Positions 26,900 to 35,005 of a stretch of 64,000 bases of DNA are shown one piece after another. Within the stretch, counting starts at the first letter, position 1. Each line of letters opens with the position of its first letter. The DNA is from Riemerella anatipestifer (GTDB taxonomy: Bacteria > Bacteroidota > Bacteroidia > Flavobacteriales > Weeksellaceae), in the NCBI RefSeq assembly GCF_009663465.1, contig NZ_QXHU01000005.1, positions 222,584 to 286,583 of the forward strand. The letters run 5' to 3'. A program made the position numbers and the translations under genes. Below the pieces are notes generated by a model that saw only the letters and a list, made by a program, of their open reading frames with translations, did no database searches and was not told the origin of the DNA.

Positions 26900-27526
26900 T
26901 TATAACATTCCACTTATTATAGCAAGAATCAGCAAGATAATTATTGTTGTTTTGAATTTCATTTTTTCTATTCGAAATTTATTTCCAACGGAAATTATAG
27001 AAATGCTTAAAAGAATTTTTGTGCAGAATGTAATTACCGAAAATTCTGAAGAGTCATAATCAAAAATTCTGGTGAAATTTAGTATCAAAAGAAAAAAGCC
27101 ATAGAATATTATCATTAGTCCATATTCATTTTTTCTTTGAATTTTCGATTGCTTAGAAAATTTTAAAGAGAGAAAAAATAGAATTAAACCAATTAAAAAA
27201 TTTAGGTGAATTATTGGTCTTGATATCAAATCGGTCTTTGTAAAAGAATAAAATAATTGCTCAACTAAAAACTGGAAATAAACAGCAATTTGGGGAAGTA
27301 TGAAATTTGCTAATAGGAATAATCTTGTATAAAATTCTTTGTTGATTTTTTTTAAGAAAAAAGATAAAACTGAAAGGATTGAAATAATGAAAAGAATTAT
27401 TCTTAAAATTAGAACGTTTAAAAATTCAAATTCTTGAGTTAATGGAAAAAAAATGTCAATTAATTTTAAAACACTAATGATTAAAATTATCCAATTAAAT
27501 ATTTTATTTGAGTAAACTCTTATCAT
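26900..27526 (-). CDS. Polytopic membrane protein, unknown function
   Basis: A 208-residue protein with about six hydrophobic helices (for example FNWIILIISVLKLIDIFF, LILRIILFIISILSVLSFFL, LIIFYGFFLLILNF) and short basic loops. No motif recognised. Very AT-rich; no clear promoter box. The reverse-strand frame at its end is a shadow. Confidence 0.6.
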   Translation of the reverse strand: MIRVYSNKIFNWIILIISVLKLIDIFFPLTQEFEFLNVLILRIILFIISILSVLSFFLKKINKEFYTRLFLLANFILPQIAVYFQFLVEQLFYSFTKTDLISRPIIHLNFLIGLILFFLSLKFSKQSKIQRKNEYGLMIIFYGFFLLILNFTRIFDYDSSEFSVITFCTKILLSISIISVGNKFRIEKMKFKTTIIILLILAIISGML

Positions 27527-27661
27527 TTTAGCGAATTATTTGATGATAAAAATTGTGTAAATGAAAAGCATATATAGATAAAATATCTCTGTCTTTCAAT
27601 TCAAGACCGCCAAAATACTATATCAGACGACTTTTTTGCTATTTTAAAGATATAGTTCCTT

Positions 27662-28012
27662 TTATTCGTAATACCAATCAGAGAAAATTTCATTTCGTTT
27701 TATACAAATTTCTTCAATAGTCTTATGTCTTACGGATTCGTGAAGTTCAAATTCATTAATTATTTTTTCAGTCTCATTTTTGTAGGTGTTATTTTTAGTT
27801 TGAATATATTTTTCACATAAACATTTGGCTATTTCCATTTTAGCATTATGATATCTGAAATCTTCATATTCACGCTCAAAAATAGACATTTTATATTCAG
27901 TTTTACAATCTAAAATTTGGATATTTTTTGATAAACTAGGGTTTATCAATCTAAAAGTTATAAATAATCCAATCAGAATTACTAAAATGTTCAAAATTCT
28001 TTTTGATTTCAC
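27662..28012 (-). CDS. Small membrane-anchored protein, unknown function
   Basis: A 116-residue protein with one N-terminal membrane anchor (ILNILVILIGLFITFRLI). A soluble region with three cysteines follows (ILDCKTEYK, IAKCLCEKYI, EEICIKRNE), acidic and helical. No family recognised. Last of the orphan run between rplI and the oxidoreductase gene. Confidence 0.6.
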   Translation of the reverse strand: MKSKRILNILVILIGLFITFRLINPSLSKNIQILDCKTEYKMSIFEREYEDFRYHNAKMEIAKCLCEKYIQTKNNTYKNETEKIINEFELHESVRHKTIEEICIKRNEIFSDWYYE

Positions 28013-28055
28013 GGTAATATGGTTTTAAAATGTCGAATATACCAATAAAGAATAT

Positions 28056-29018
28056 TTAGCTTATAAGCCTCATAATCTCCAAAGCAACTCTGAGGGCTTC
28101 TGTACCGTCTTGTAGAGAGACTTCCACCTCTTTGTTATTGGTGATGGCTTCTGCAAAACTTTCTAGTTCGTCTAAGATGGCATTGTTAGGCTGTATGTTA
28201 GGATATTCAAAAATAATTTGGGATTTTTCGCCTTCGGCATTTTCAATAATCATATCAAAGTCAGAAGGATTTTCAGGAGCGTCTTTCATTCTAATGACTT
28301 CGGCTTTTTTCTCTAGAAAATCCACGGAAATATAGGCATCTTTTTGGAAAAATCTGCTTTTTCTCATCGCTTTCATAGAGATTCTGGAGGTGGTTAAATT
28401 AGCAACGCAACCATTTTCAAACTCTATTCTAGCGTTGGTAATATCTGGCGTTTTACTTACAACGCAAACACCGCTAGCGTGGATATTTTTAACCTTAGAT
28501 TTTACAAGACTTAAGAGAATGTCCAAGTCGTGAATCATCAAGTCTAACACAACGGAAACATCGGTACCTCTAGGATTAAACTCTGCCAACCTATGTATCT
28601 CTATAAACATAGGGTTTTGTATGTAGGGTTTGGTAGCAATAAAGGCAGGGTTGTAGCGTTCCACGTGCCCTACCTGTGCTTTAATACCTTTTTCGGTACA
28701 TCTACGAATAATGTCTTCGGCTTGTTCTAAAGTTTGAGTTACGGGTTTCTCTATAAAAAAATGCTTGCCGTGGTCTATTGCTTTTTGGGCATAATCGTAA
28801 TGAAATAGAGTAGGCGTTACAATGTCCAACATCTCAATATCGTTGAGTAAATCCTCAAAATTCGGATAGTATTTATAGCCAAATTCGGCTTCTAGTCGTT
28901 TACCATTTTCTGTATCAGCATCGTAAAACCCTACCAAATTATACTTTTCTGACTGTTGTAATAATCTTAGATGTATCTTCCCAAGGTGTCCTGCACCCAC
29001 TAATCCAGCGTTTATCAT
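28056..29018 (-). CDS. Gfo/Idh/MocA family oxidoreductase
   Basis: About 320 residues. The NAD(P)-binding start is NAGLVGAGHLGKIHLRLL, with EKPVTQTLEQAE as the conserved EKP motif, then QVGHVERYNPAF and LDLMIHDLDILLSL with the His-Asp pair of the family. These enzymes act on sugars, inositols or related compounds; the substrate cannot be inferred. It resembles the stand-alone oxidoreductase found in many Bacteroidetes. The frame reaches a TTG at 29024, but the ATG at 29018 is preferred, 20 bases after a TATCTTTG box. Confidence 0.9.
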   Translation of the reverse strand: MINAGLVGAGHLGKIHLRLLQQSEKYNLVGFYDADTENGKRLEAEFGYKYYPNFEDLLNDIEMLDIVTPTLFHYDYAQKAIDHGKHFFIEKPVTQTLEQAEDIIRRCTEKGIKAQVGHVERYNPAFIATKPYIQNPMFIEIHRLAEFNPRGTDVSVVLDLMIHDLDILLSLVKSKVKNIHASGVCVVSKTPDITNARIEFENGCVANLTTSRISMKAMRKSRFFQKDAYISVDFLEKKAEVIRMKDAPENPSDFDMIIENAEGEKSQIIFEYPNIQPNNAILDELESFAEAITNNKEVEVSLQDGTEALRVALEIMRLIS

Positions 29019-29037
29019 AACCAAAATTTAAGTACTC

Positions 29038-29045
29038 CAAAGATA
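29038..29045 (-). promoter_or_regulatory. -7 box of the Gfo/Idh/MocA gene
   Basis: Minus-strand TATCTTTG, 19 bases before the ATG. Confidence 0.6.
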
Positions 29046-29170
29046 CTAATCTATTTATTTATAGTAAAAAGAATAATTACAGTTTTTATCATCATTAGTG
29101 AGTTGTTAAAAATAATTGATATTTAAAGTTCTGTAATTTAGTTGTTTATGTTTGAGGTGGTCTGATTAAC

Positions 29171-29202
29171 TTGACAAAGGGGTTGCCTAAGTTGTATATT
29201 TG
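29171..29202 (+). promoter_or_regulatory. Promoter of queA
   Basis: TTG (29171-29173), 21 bases, then TATATTTG (29195-29202): a full Bacteroidetes -33/-7 pair. Transcription should begin near 29206-29209, at the foot of a hairpin. Confidence 0.75.
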
Positions 29203-29207
29203 CAACC

Positions 29208-29232
29208 AAACGGAAAATCATTTTCCGTTTTT
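29208..29232 (+). promoter_or_regulatory. 5'-terminal hairpin in the queA leader
   Basis: AAACGGAAAA (29208-29217) and TTTTCCGTTT (29221-29230) form a 10-bp perfect stem with a 3-base loop and end in a short T run. It sits at the expected 5' end of the message, so it may protect the RNA end or cause early termination; which one cannot be told from sequence. Confidence 0.6.
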
Positions 29233-29261
29233 GTATTCAAAATTTAAACATATTTATATAA

Positions 29262-30311
29262 ATGAAAACTTCTGATTTTAATTTCAATCTACCACCAGAG
29301 CTTCTTGCGGAACACCCTTCGGAGCACAGAGACGAGGCAAGACTTATGGTTCTTAATAGAAAAAATCAAACCATAGAGCATAAACTTTTTAAAGATGTTA
29401 TAGATTATTTTGATGAAAATGATTTATTTATCTTTAACAATACTAAAGTTTTTCCAGCGAGATTATTTGGCAATAAGGAAAAAACAGGTGCTAAAATAGA
29501 AGTTTTTCTTTTGAGAGAGCTAGATAAGGATACTCGTGTTTGGGACGTATTGGTAGATCCTGCTAGAAAAATAAGAATTGGGAATAAATTATTCTTTGAC
29601 GAAGATGAGTCTTTAGTAGCCGAGGTTATAGATAATACAACTTCTAGAGGGAGAACATTAAGATTCTTATATGATGGAAGTTACGAGGAGTTTCGTGCTA
29701 AATTGAAGGAACTAGGAGAAACACCTCTACCGAAATATATCAAAAGAGAAGTAGAGCCAGAAGATGCAGAAAGATACCAAACAATCTATGCTAAAAATGA
29801 GGGTGCGGTAGCAGCACCTACTGCAGGGCTTCATTTCTCTAAACATCTTATGAAAAGGTTAGAAATAAAAGGGATTAACTTTGCTGAAGTAACACTGCAT
29901 GTGGGCTTAGGGACTTTTAACCCAATAGAGGTAGAAGATTTGTCAAAGCATAAGATGGAGTGTGAAGAAGCGTTTATCGACCAAAAGAATGCCGATATTA
30001 TCAACAAAGCTATAGATGAAGATAGACGCATCTGTGCAGTCGGAACTACTACGATGAGAACTATAGAAACTTCGGTTTCATCTAATAGAAAGCTAAGTGC
30101 TTATCACGGTTGGACGAACAAGTTTATTTATCCTCCGTACGATTTTGCGGTAGCAGATTCTATGATTACCAATTTCCACACACCCAAATCTACCCTTATT
30201 ATGATGATTGCTGCATTTGCAGGTAAAGATTTTGTAATGCACGCCTACGAAGAAGCAGTTAAAGAAAAGTATAAGTTCTACTCCTATGGAGATGCGATGC
30301 TAATCCTTTAA
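29262..30311 (+). CDS. queA: tRNA preQ1(34) S-adenosylmethionine ribosyltransferase-isomerase
   Basis: A 349-residue QueA. It opens with the family pattern [20 protein letters not shown]; the centre has [21 protein letters not shown], and [12 protein letters not shown]; the end has [18 protein letters not shown]. It transfers and rearranges the ribosyl of SAM onto preQ1 in tRNA to make epoxyqueuosine. Other queuosine genes are not in the window. It is followed by a terminator and then rlmN. Confidence 0.96.
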   Translation: MKTSDFNFNLPPELLAEHPSEHRDEARLMVLNRKNQTIEHKLFKDVIDYFDENDLFIFNNTKVFPARLFGNKEKTGAKIEVFLLRELDKDTRVWDVLVDPARKIRIGNKLFFDEDESLVAEVIDNTTSRGRTLRFLYDGSYEEFRAKLKELGETPLPKYIKREVEPEDAERYQTIYAKNEGAVAAPTAGLHFSKHLMKRLEIKGINFAEVTLHVGLGTFNPIEVEDLSKHKMECEEAFIDQKNADIINKAIDEDRRICAVGTTTMRTIETSVSSNRKLSAYHGWTNKFIYPPYDFAVADSMITNFHTPKSTLIMMIAAFAGKDFVMHAYEEAVKEKYKFYSYGDAMLIL

Positions 30312-30342
30312 AAATATATAAATATAATTAACTTAAAATAAG

Positions 30343-30377
30343 GTAATGAGCCTTTTATAGAGGCTTGTTACTTTTTT
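30343..30377 (+). terminator. Terminator after queA
   Basis: GTAATGAGCCT (30343-30353) and AGGCTTGTTAC (30361-30371), one mismatch, followed by six T. Confidence 0.8.
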
Positions 30378-30398
30378 ATTACCATTCATTTCTGATTG

Positions 30399-31436
30399 AT
30401 GAAAGACATTCGTACCCTTAGCTTAGACGAGCTTAAAGATTATTTTATTTCCATTGGTGAGAAGCCGTTTCGTGCCAAACAGGTTTATGATTGGTTGTGG
30501 AGTAAAAACGGGCATTCTATTGAGGAAATGACAAACCTTTCCAAAAACCTTAGAGAAAGGATAGCTCAAGACTTTGTAATTAAACCCGTAAAAGTAGATT
30601 TGCTCCAGAAAAGTAAAGACGGAACCATAAAAAACGGCGTTAAATTACACGATGGGCTTATGGTAGAGAGTGTGCTTATCCCTACCGATACACGTACCAC
30701 AGCTTGTGTTTCGTCCCAAGTAGGGTGTTCGCTTAATTGTGAGTTTTGTGCCACAGCAAGGCTAAAACGAATGCGAAATTTAGAAGTTGCAGAGATTGTA
30801 GATCAGGTGGCACTTATAGACCAGCAGAGTAAGGCGTATTTTGATAGACCGCTGTCTAACATTGTGTTTATGGGGATGGGAGAGCCTATGATGAACTATA
30901 AAAATGTAGTGGAAGCCATCAGAAAAATTACAGAGCCTGAAGGTTTGGGTATGTCGCCACGAAGAATTACGGTATCTACCTCTGGGATACCCAAGATGAT
31001 AAAAATGTTGGCAGATGAGAATCTTAAGGTTAAACTAGCCCTTTCTCTACATTCAGCAATAGAATCTAAACGAAACGAAATAATGCCTTTTTCCACCAAA
31101 TTTCCACTGACGGATATTATGGAATCTTTACAGTATTGGTACGAAAAAACAGGCTCTATCATTACCTTAGAATACTGTATTTGGAAAGGGATTAACGATA
31201 CCGATGAAGATATAAAAGCACTTATAAAATTCTGTAAAAAAGTACCTACCAAGGTTAATCTGATAGAATACAACTCAATAGGCGATGGCAAATATGATAG
31301 GAGTAATCCTAAAGCCACTCAAAACTATGTAGAACAATTAGAACGACACGGCATCACGGTTATGATTAGAAGAAGCAGAGGAGGAGATATAGATGCCGCT
31401 TGTGGGCAATTAGCTAATAAGTCCACACAGGAGTAG
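30399..31436 (+). CDS. rlmN: 23S rRNA (adenine(2503)-C(2))-methyltransferase RlmN
   Basis: A 345-residue radical-SAM methyltransferase. The accessory N-terminal helical domain has KPFRAKQVYDWLW; the cluster-binding CSLNCEFCATA supplies three cysteines; GMGEPMMNYKNV and SLHSAIESKRNEIMP bind SAM; IRRSRGGDIDAACGQLA contains the C-terminal catalytic cysteine. It methylates A2503 of 23S rRNA and A37 of some tRNAs. The frame opens one codon upstream at a TTG; the ATG at 30399 is preferred. Confidence 0.97.
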   Translation: MKDIRTLSLDELKDYFISIGEKPFRAKQVYDWLWSKNGHSIEEMTNLSKNLRERIAQDFVIKPVKVDLLQKSKDGTIKNGVKLHDGLMVESVLIPTDTRTTACVSSQVGCSLNCEFCATARLKRMRNLEVAEIVDQVALIDQQSKAYFDRPLSNIVFMGMGEPMMNYKNVVEAIRKITEPEGLGMSPRRITVSTSGIPKMIKMLADENLKVKLALSLHSAIESKRNEIMPFSTKFPLTDIMESLQYWYEKTGSIITLEYCIWKGINDTDEDIKALIKFCKKVPTKVNLIEYNSIGDGKYDRSNPKATQNYVEQLERHGITVMIRRSRGGDIDAACGQLANKSTQE

Positions 31437-31468
31437 TAGAAAAATATTTAATAAAAATATTTAATAAA

Positions 31469-31513
31469 AATAATCACCTTAATAACCAGTAGTTTAAGGT
31501 GATTATTTTTTTT
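31469..31513 (+). terminator. Terminator after rlmN
   Basis: AATAATCACCTTAA and TTAAGGTGATTATT form a 14-bp perfect stem with a T-rich tail. Confidence 0.9.
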
Positions 31514-31550
31514 ATTTGCCAAATTATGGTATATTCTATATTATTTGCTT

Positions 31551-31784
31551 TACCTTTGTACCATCATTTAATGAAAACGGCTCCTTATGCCACTTTCTGA
31601 TTAAAGTTTTTTAGAAGAATTATTCTTAATACTCCCTCAGTTTTTGTGTTTTTAGTTGCCATTATCAGTAATAAATAATAGCATATTAAAACAAATAACA
31701 ATCTAAAAAAACATTTAACACAACCTTATTATTATGCGAAGGTAGTGTTTACTTTACGCCAATAGTTCTTTGGCAAAATTATTT
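31551..31784 (+). promoter_or_regulatory. Long untranslated leader of the helicase/cold-shock cluster
   Basis: A TACCTTTG -7 box (31551-31558) lies 226 bases before the helicase ATG, with no gene between. The leader contains T-rich runs and a GCCAATAGTTCTTTGGC inverted repeat (31758-31774) close to the start. Long structured leaders are typical of cold-induced messages; this role is inferred from the genes downstream. Confidence 0.5.
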
Positions 31785-32900
31785 ATGAATTTTACACAAT
31801 TATCATTATCAAGCCCTATTTTAAAGGCGATATCTGACGCTGGTTATACAACCCCTACTGCAATTCAAGAAAAAGCAATTCCAACCATTTTAGAAGGTAG
31901 AGACCTTATAGGGTGTGCTCAAACGGGAACTGGTAAAACAGCTGCTTTCTCAATTCCATTATTGCAAATATTGTCAGAAACACCTAAAAAAGGCAAATCT
32001 ATTAGAGCGTTGATTTTAACACCAACAAGAGAACTGGCTATTCAAATTCAAGAAAATATAGAACAGTATAGCAAGTTTTTGAATATAAAACATCTGTCAA
32101 TTTTTGGAGGGGTACCTCAAGGGAAACAAGAAAGAGCCTTGAACCAAGGCGTAGATATTTTAATAGCAACTCCAGGGCGGTTATTAGACCTAATGCAACA
32201 AGGATTGCTTAGCCTATCTCAAATAGAAATTTTAGTTTTAGACGAAGCCGACCGTATGCTAGATATGGGATTTGTAAACGATGTTAAAAAAATCCTTACC
32301 AAAGTGCCTAAGAAAAGACAAACCTTATTTTTCTCGGCTACGATGCCTAATTCTATAAGACAATTTGCAGAAACTATCTTAGATAACCCTGCTGAAGTTA
32401 CAGTAACTCCAGTATCTTCTACGGCTAAAACAATAGAACAATCCGTTTATTTTGTAGAAAAAAATGATAAAACCAACTTACTGATAAATATTTTAAAAGA
32501 TACATCAGAGCTAAGGTCGCTTATTTTTACAAGAACCAAACACGGGGCAGATAGATTAGTAAAACAATTAGGTAGAACAGGAATTTTTGCAGCAGCAATA
32601 CACGGCAACAAATCTCAAAACGCCCGTCAAAAAGCACTTAAAGATTTTAAAGATAACCGTATCAGTGTCTTAATCGCTACAGACATCGCTGCCAGAGGGA
32701 TAGATATAGATGAGCTACCACAGGTAATTAACTACGAGCTTCCCAATGTGACAGAAACTTATGTGCATAGAATAGGTAGAACAGGTAGAGCAGGAACTTC
32801 AGGAAACGCCATTTCGTTTTGTGGAGCAGAAGAAAGAAAAGATTTGAAAAATATACAAAGGCTAATAGGTTTCACTATGACCACCGCACCTGCAATCTAA
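31785..32900 (+). CDS. DEAD-box ATP-dependent RNA helicase (RhlE-like)
   Basis: About 371 residues, the helicase core with almost no tail. Motifs in order: Q motif PTAIQEKAIP, I AQTGTGKTAAF, Ia PTRELAIQ, II VLDEADRML, III FSATMP, IV LIFTRTKHGADRL, V IATDIAARGIDI and VI YVHRIGRTGRAG. It unwinds short RNA duplexes, probably in cold-stressed ribosome assembly or mRNA turnover, given the two cold-shock-domain genes that follow on the same strand. The frame extends to TTG 31770; the ATG at 31785 gives the usual family start. The C-terminal RGG or basic tail common in RhlE is missing. Confidence 0.93.
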   Translation: MNFTQLSLSSPILKAISDAGYTTPTAIQEKAIPTILEGRDLIGCAQTGTGKTAAFSIPLLQILSETPKKGKSIRALILTPTRELAIQIQENIEQYSKFLNIKHLSIFGGVPQGKQERALNQGVDILIATPGRLLDLMQQGLLSLSQIEILVLDEADRMLDMGFVNDVKKILTKVPKKRQTLFFSATMPNSIRQFAETILDNPAEVTVTPVSSTAKTIEQSVYFVEKNDKTNLLINILKDTSELRSLIFTRTKHGADRLVKQLGRTGIFAAAIHGNKSQNARQKALKDFKDNRISVLIATDIAARGIDIDELPQVINYELPNVTETYVHRIGRTGRAGTSGNAISFCGAEERKDLKNIQRLIGFTMTTAPAI

Positions 32901-32915
32901 TAAAAAAATAAAACT

Positions 32916-33353
32916 ATGGGAGATACTTATTCTAAAAAAGAGAACGATAAGAAAAAACTTCAGAAGCTTAAAGAGAAAGCACTTAGAAGAGAAGAAAGAA
33001 AACATAATAACAATAAAGGTAAAAGCCTAGATGATATGCTAGTATATGTAGATGCCAACGGGCAAATTACAAATACACCACCAGATTTATCAGAAAAAGT
33101 AGAAATTTCGTTAGAAGATATTCAGCTAGGAGCAGCCCCTCACGATGTAGATGAAACCTTCAACAAAGGTACGGTAACTTTCTATAACGAAGAAAAAGGC
33201 TATGGATTTATCAACGACCACCGCTCCAAAGAAAGTATTTTCGTACACGCTAACCAACTATCCGAAGTCTTAAAGAAAGACGATAAAGTAAGCTACGAAA
33301 AAGAAAAAGGACCAAAAGGCTACATTGCCATCAATGTTATCAAGATAAAATAA
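32916..33353 (+). CDS. Cold-shock-domain protein with basic N-terminal extension
   Basis: 145 residues. The N-terminal 35 residues are extremely basic (KKENDKKKLQKLKEKALRRE), followed by an acidic linker. A cold-shock domain covers about residues 83-145, with RNP1 KGYGFIN and RNP2 SIFVHANQL. The basic tail plus CSD suggests an RNA-binding partner of the helicase 15 bases upstream. The next gene is a plain CspA-type protein 33 bases away. Confidence 0.9.
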   Translation: MGDTYSKKENDKKKLQKLKEKALRREERKHNNNKGKSLDDMLVYVDANGQITNTPPDLSEKVEISLEDIQLGAAPHDVDETFNKGTVTFYNEEKGYGFINDHRSKESIFVHANQLSEVLKKDDKVSYEKEKGPKGYIAINVIKIK

Positions 33354-33386
33354 AAAAATAATATAATTAACTTAAATTCAATTACA

Positions 33387-33578
33387 ATGCAAGAAGGTAC
33401 CGTAAAATTTTTCAACGAAACAAAAGGTTTCGGATTTATTACTCCATCTAACGGAGGAGAAGATGTGTTTGTACACACAAGTGGTTTAAAAACTAAAGTT
33501 CATGAAAATGATAAAGTAGTTTACGAATTACAACAAGGTAAAAAAGGGATTAACGCTGTTAATGTAAAATTAGCATAG
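33387..33578 (+). CDS. Cold-shock protein (CspA family)
   Basis: A 63-residue single cold-shock domain: [19 protein letters not shown] contains RNP1, and DVFVHTSGL is RNP2. A nucleic-acid chaperone that binds single-stranded RNA. Last gene of the cold-shock cluster, before a terminator. Confidence 0.96.
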   Translation: MQEGTVKFFNETKGFGFITPSNGGEDVFVHTSGLKTKVHENDKVVYELQQGKKGINAVNVKLA

Positions 33579-33645
33579 TACCATCTTCTTTTTATCCTGA
33601 AAAAATAGCAACACAAACAGGATTAAATAAAATATAGCTAGTGAG

Positions 33646-33675
33646 AACCGTTTCATTTTTTGAGATGGTTTTTTT
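33646..33675 (+). terminator. Terminator after the cold-shock gene
   Basis: AACCGTTTCA (33646-33655) and TGAGATGGTT (33661-33670) pair with two wobbles, followed by seven T. Confidence 0.75.
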
Positions 33676-33700
33676 ATTTTAGTACAAAAAATAGTAGATT

Positions 33701-33826
33701 ATGAATTCCTTTGGAGAAGTATCTATTGATATAAATATCTCGTGTTTAGGTTACGTTATTTTATTTTTAGTAGCTATTAGCCTTGTTCCAGTTATATATC
33801 AAATTTATAGAACTATTAGAAAATAG
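33701..33826 (+). CDS. Small single-pass membrane protein (41 aa)
   Basis: The ATG at 33701 opens a 41-codon frame with one strong membrane helix (LGYVILFLVAISLVPVI) between a short polar N-terminus (NSFGEVSID) and a basic end (YQIYRTIRK), the look of a genuine small membrane protein. It is just past the cold-shock terminator. No known family; it could be a chance frame. Confidence 0.45.
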   Translation: MNSFGEVSIDINISCLGYVILFLVAISLVPVIYQIYRTIRK

Positions 33827-34106
33827 TTAAAAAAATAGAGAACAGCTAAAATTAAAAGTGTTTTTTAGTTGCGTTTGAATTATTACAGACACTTTATCAA
33901 GAGAAAAACTAGATAAATTGGCAGTCGTAGCTAGCCAAAATGTAACAGAAGAATTTAGTTTAGTATTTGGATAAAAAAATCCCTAAAATTTTAAATGAAA
34001 TTGAAAAAATGAATTATGAAAAAAAATGTTATCCATTATTTTATATCTTCTGTGTTGTTGCAAAGAACATTTTTATAGAAGCCTTTACAATTATAGTAAT
34101 ACAAAT
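33827..34106 (+). other. Gap with a start-less open frame
   Basis: A frame between stops at 33876 and 33972 encodes TDTLSREKLDKLAVVASQNV and TEEFSLVFG, protein-like in composition but without a start codon, so it may be the end of a decayed gene. Nothing else is recognised here. Confidence 0.3.
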
Positions 34107-34538
34107 ATGTTTACAATGAATAAAGTTCTGATTTTATATATAAGTCTTTTTATAGTTGAGATAACGAGTAGTTTTTTTTTAGTTTTTTTTTATTGCAGTT
34201 TTGAAGAATTTAATTTGAAAGGAAGTTTTAGTGTTACTATTTTATGGAATGTTTGGAGAGTATTATTTTATGGGGTTCCATTTATAATACTGTATTTTCT
34301 ATTATTTAAGCATATTAGGAATATTAACATATACAAACCATTATCATTCTCTCTATTTAACCTATTTGTTTATGTTGATTTATCAATTTTAACAAGAGTT
34401 ATTTGGGGTAAAAATATTCCGTTGCTACCAGAGGGAACAATGTTTTATGTAACATGTATAGCAACTTTCATAAGTCCCTTAGTTTTGGGACAGATACCAT
34501 ATTTTAAGAAACTAATAGAAAAATTGTGTATCAAATAA
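34107..34538 (+). CDS. Four-helix membrane protein, unknown function
   Basis: About 143 residues from the ATG at 34107 (34116 is also possible). The longer frame from 34026 adds a Cys-rich stretch that does not look translated. Four hydrophobic helices, for example VLILYISLFIVEITSSFFLV and VLFYGVPFIILYFLLF, with few charges. No motif recognised. Very AT-rich, like the small genes before it. Confidence 0.5.
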   Translation: MFTMNKVLILYISLFIVEITSSFFLVFFYCSFEEFNLKGSFSVTILWNVWRVLFYGVPFIILYFLLFKHIRNINIYKPLSFSLFNLFVYVDLSILTRVIWGKNIPLLPEGTMFYVTCIATFISPLVLGQIPYFKKLIEKLCIK

Positions 34539-34745
34539 TGATACTAAAACGAATTAAAAATATACTGTCAAACTGTCATAAAAAGTAAAAATAAGTTTCG
34601 GAGTTTTGTCGAACCTACGACGGAGACACGACGGAGCGATGACGGAGCGATACGCAATAAAAAAAGACTGCCAAAGTGGCAAATTCTTCCAATAGCCGAA
34701 GAGCATAATGCTTATTGAGATAAGCATTATGCATATCATTACACA
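34539..34745. other. Intergenic element with GACGGAG repeats and a perfect palindrome
   Basis: Three GACGGAG copies occur within 34617-34647 (two of them GACGGAGCGAT), a locally GC-richer patch. Further on, GCATAATGCTTAT (34703-34715) and ATAAGCATTATGC (34720-34732) form a 13-bp perfect stem with a 4-base loop. No gene is visible. It could be a mobile-element end, a small RNA or a REP-like element. Confidence 0.45.
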
Positions 34746-34832
34746 GACTATTGGGGTAATATAAAGTCGCCTTTGTTATAGAAATAGCAATGTATTAGTC
34801 TTACCGAGTAGAGCTACTATCCTTATAAATAC

Positions 34833-34862
34833 AAAAAAAGGGAGCTGTTCAGAACTCCCTTT
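34833..34862 (-). terminator. Terminator of the tRNA-Ser gene
   Basis: On the minus strand GGGAGTTCTG and CAGCTCCC-type arms form a hairpin followed by seven T, 26 bases past the tRNA 3' end. Confidence 0.75.
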
Positions 34863-34887
34863 CTTAGACTACAAATAAATCACTCTG

Positions 34888-34974
34888 CAGAGAGGAAGGG
34901 ATTCGAACCCTCGATACAGTTACCCGTATACTACCTTTCCAGGGTAGCTCCTTCAACCACTCGGACACCTCTCT
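34888..34974 (-). tRNA. tRNA-Ser (anticodon GGA)
   Basis: Read on the minus strand: acceptor AGAGAGG / CCTCTCT, D-arm TCCGAGTGGTTGAAGGA, anticodon stem CTACC / GGTAG around the loop CTGGAAA (anticodon GGA), a long class II variable arm (TATACGGGTAACTGTATC) and T-arm GAGGGTTCGAATCCCTT. 87 bases with discriminator G. The 3' CCA is not encoded. Confidence 0.95.
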
Positions 34975-35005
34975 AAAATTGAGTTGCAAATATAGAAAAA
35001 ATAAT

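Noticed and set aside
33879..33974. Gene remnant TDTLSREKLDKL...
   Set aside because: Open between two stops for only 31 codons with no start codon and no family match I can name; too short to call a pseudogene.
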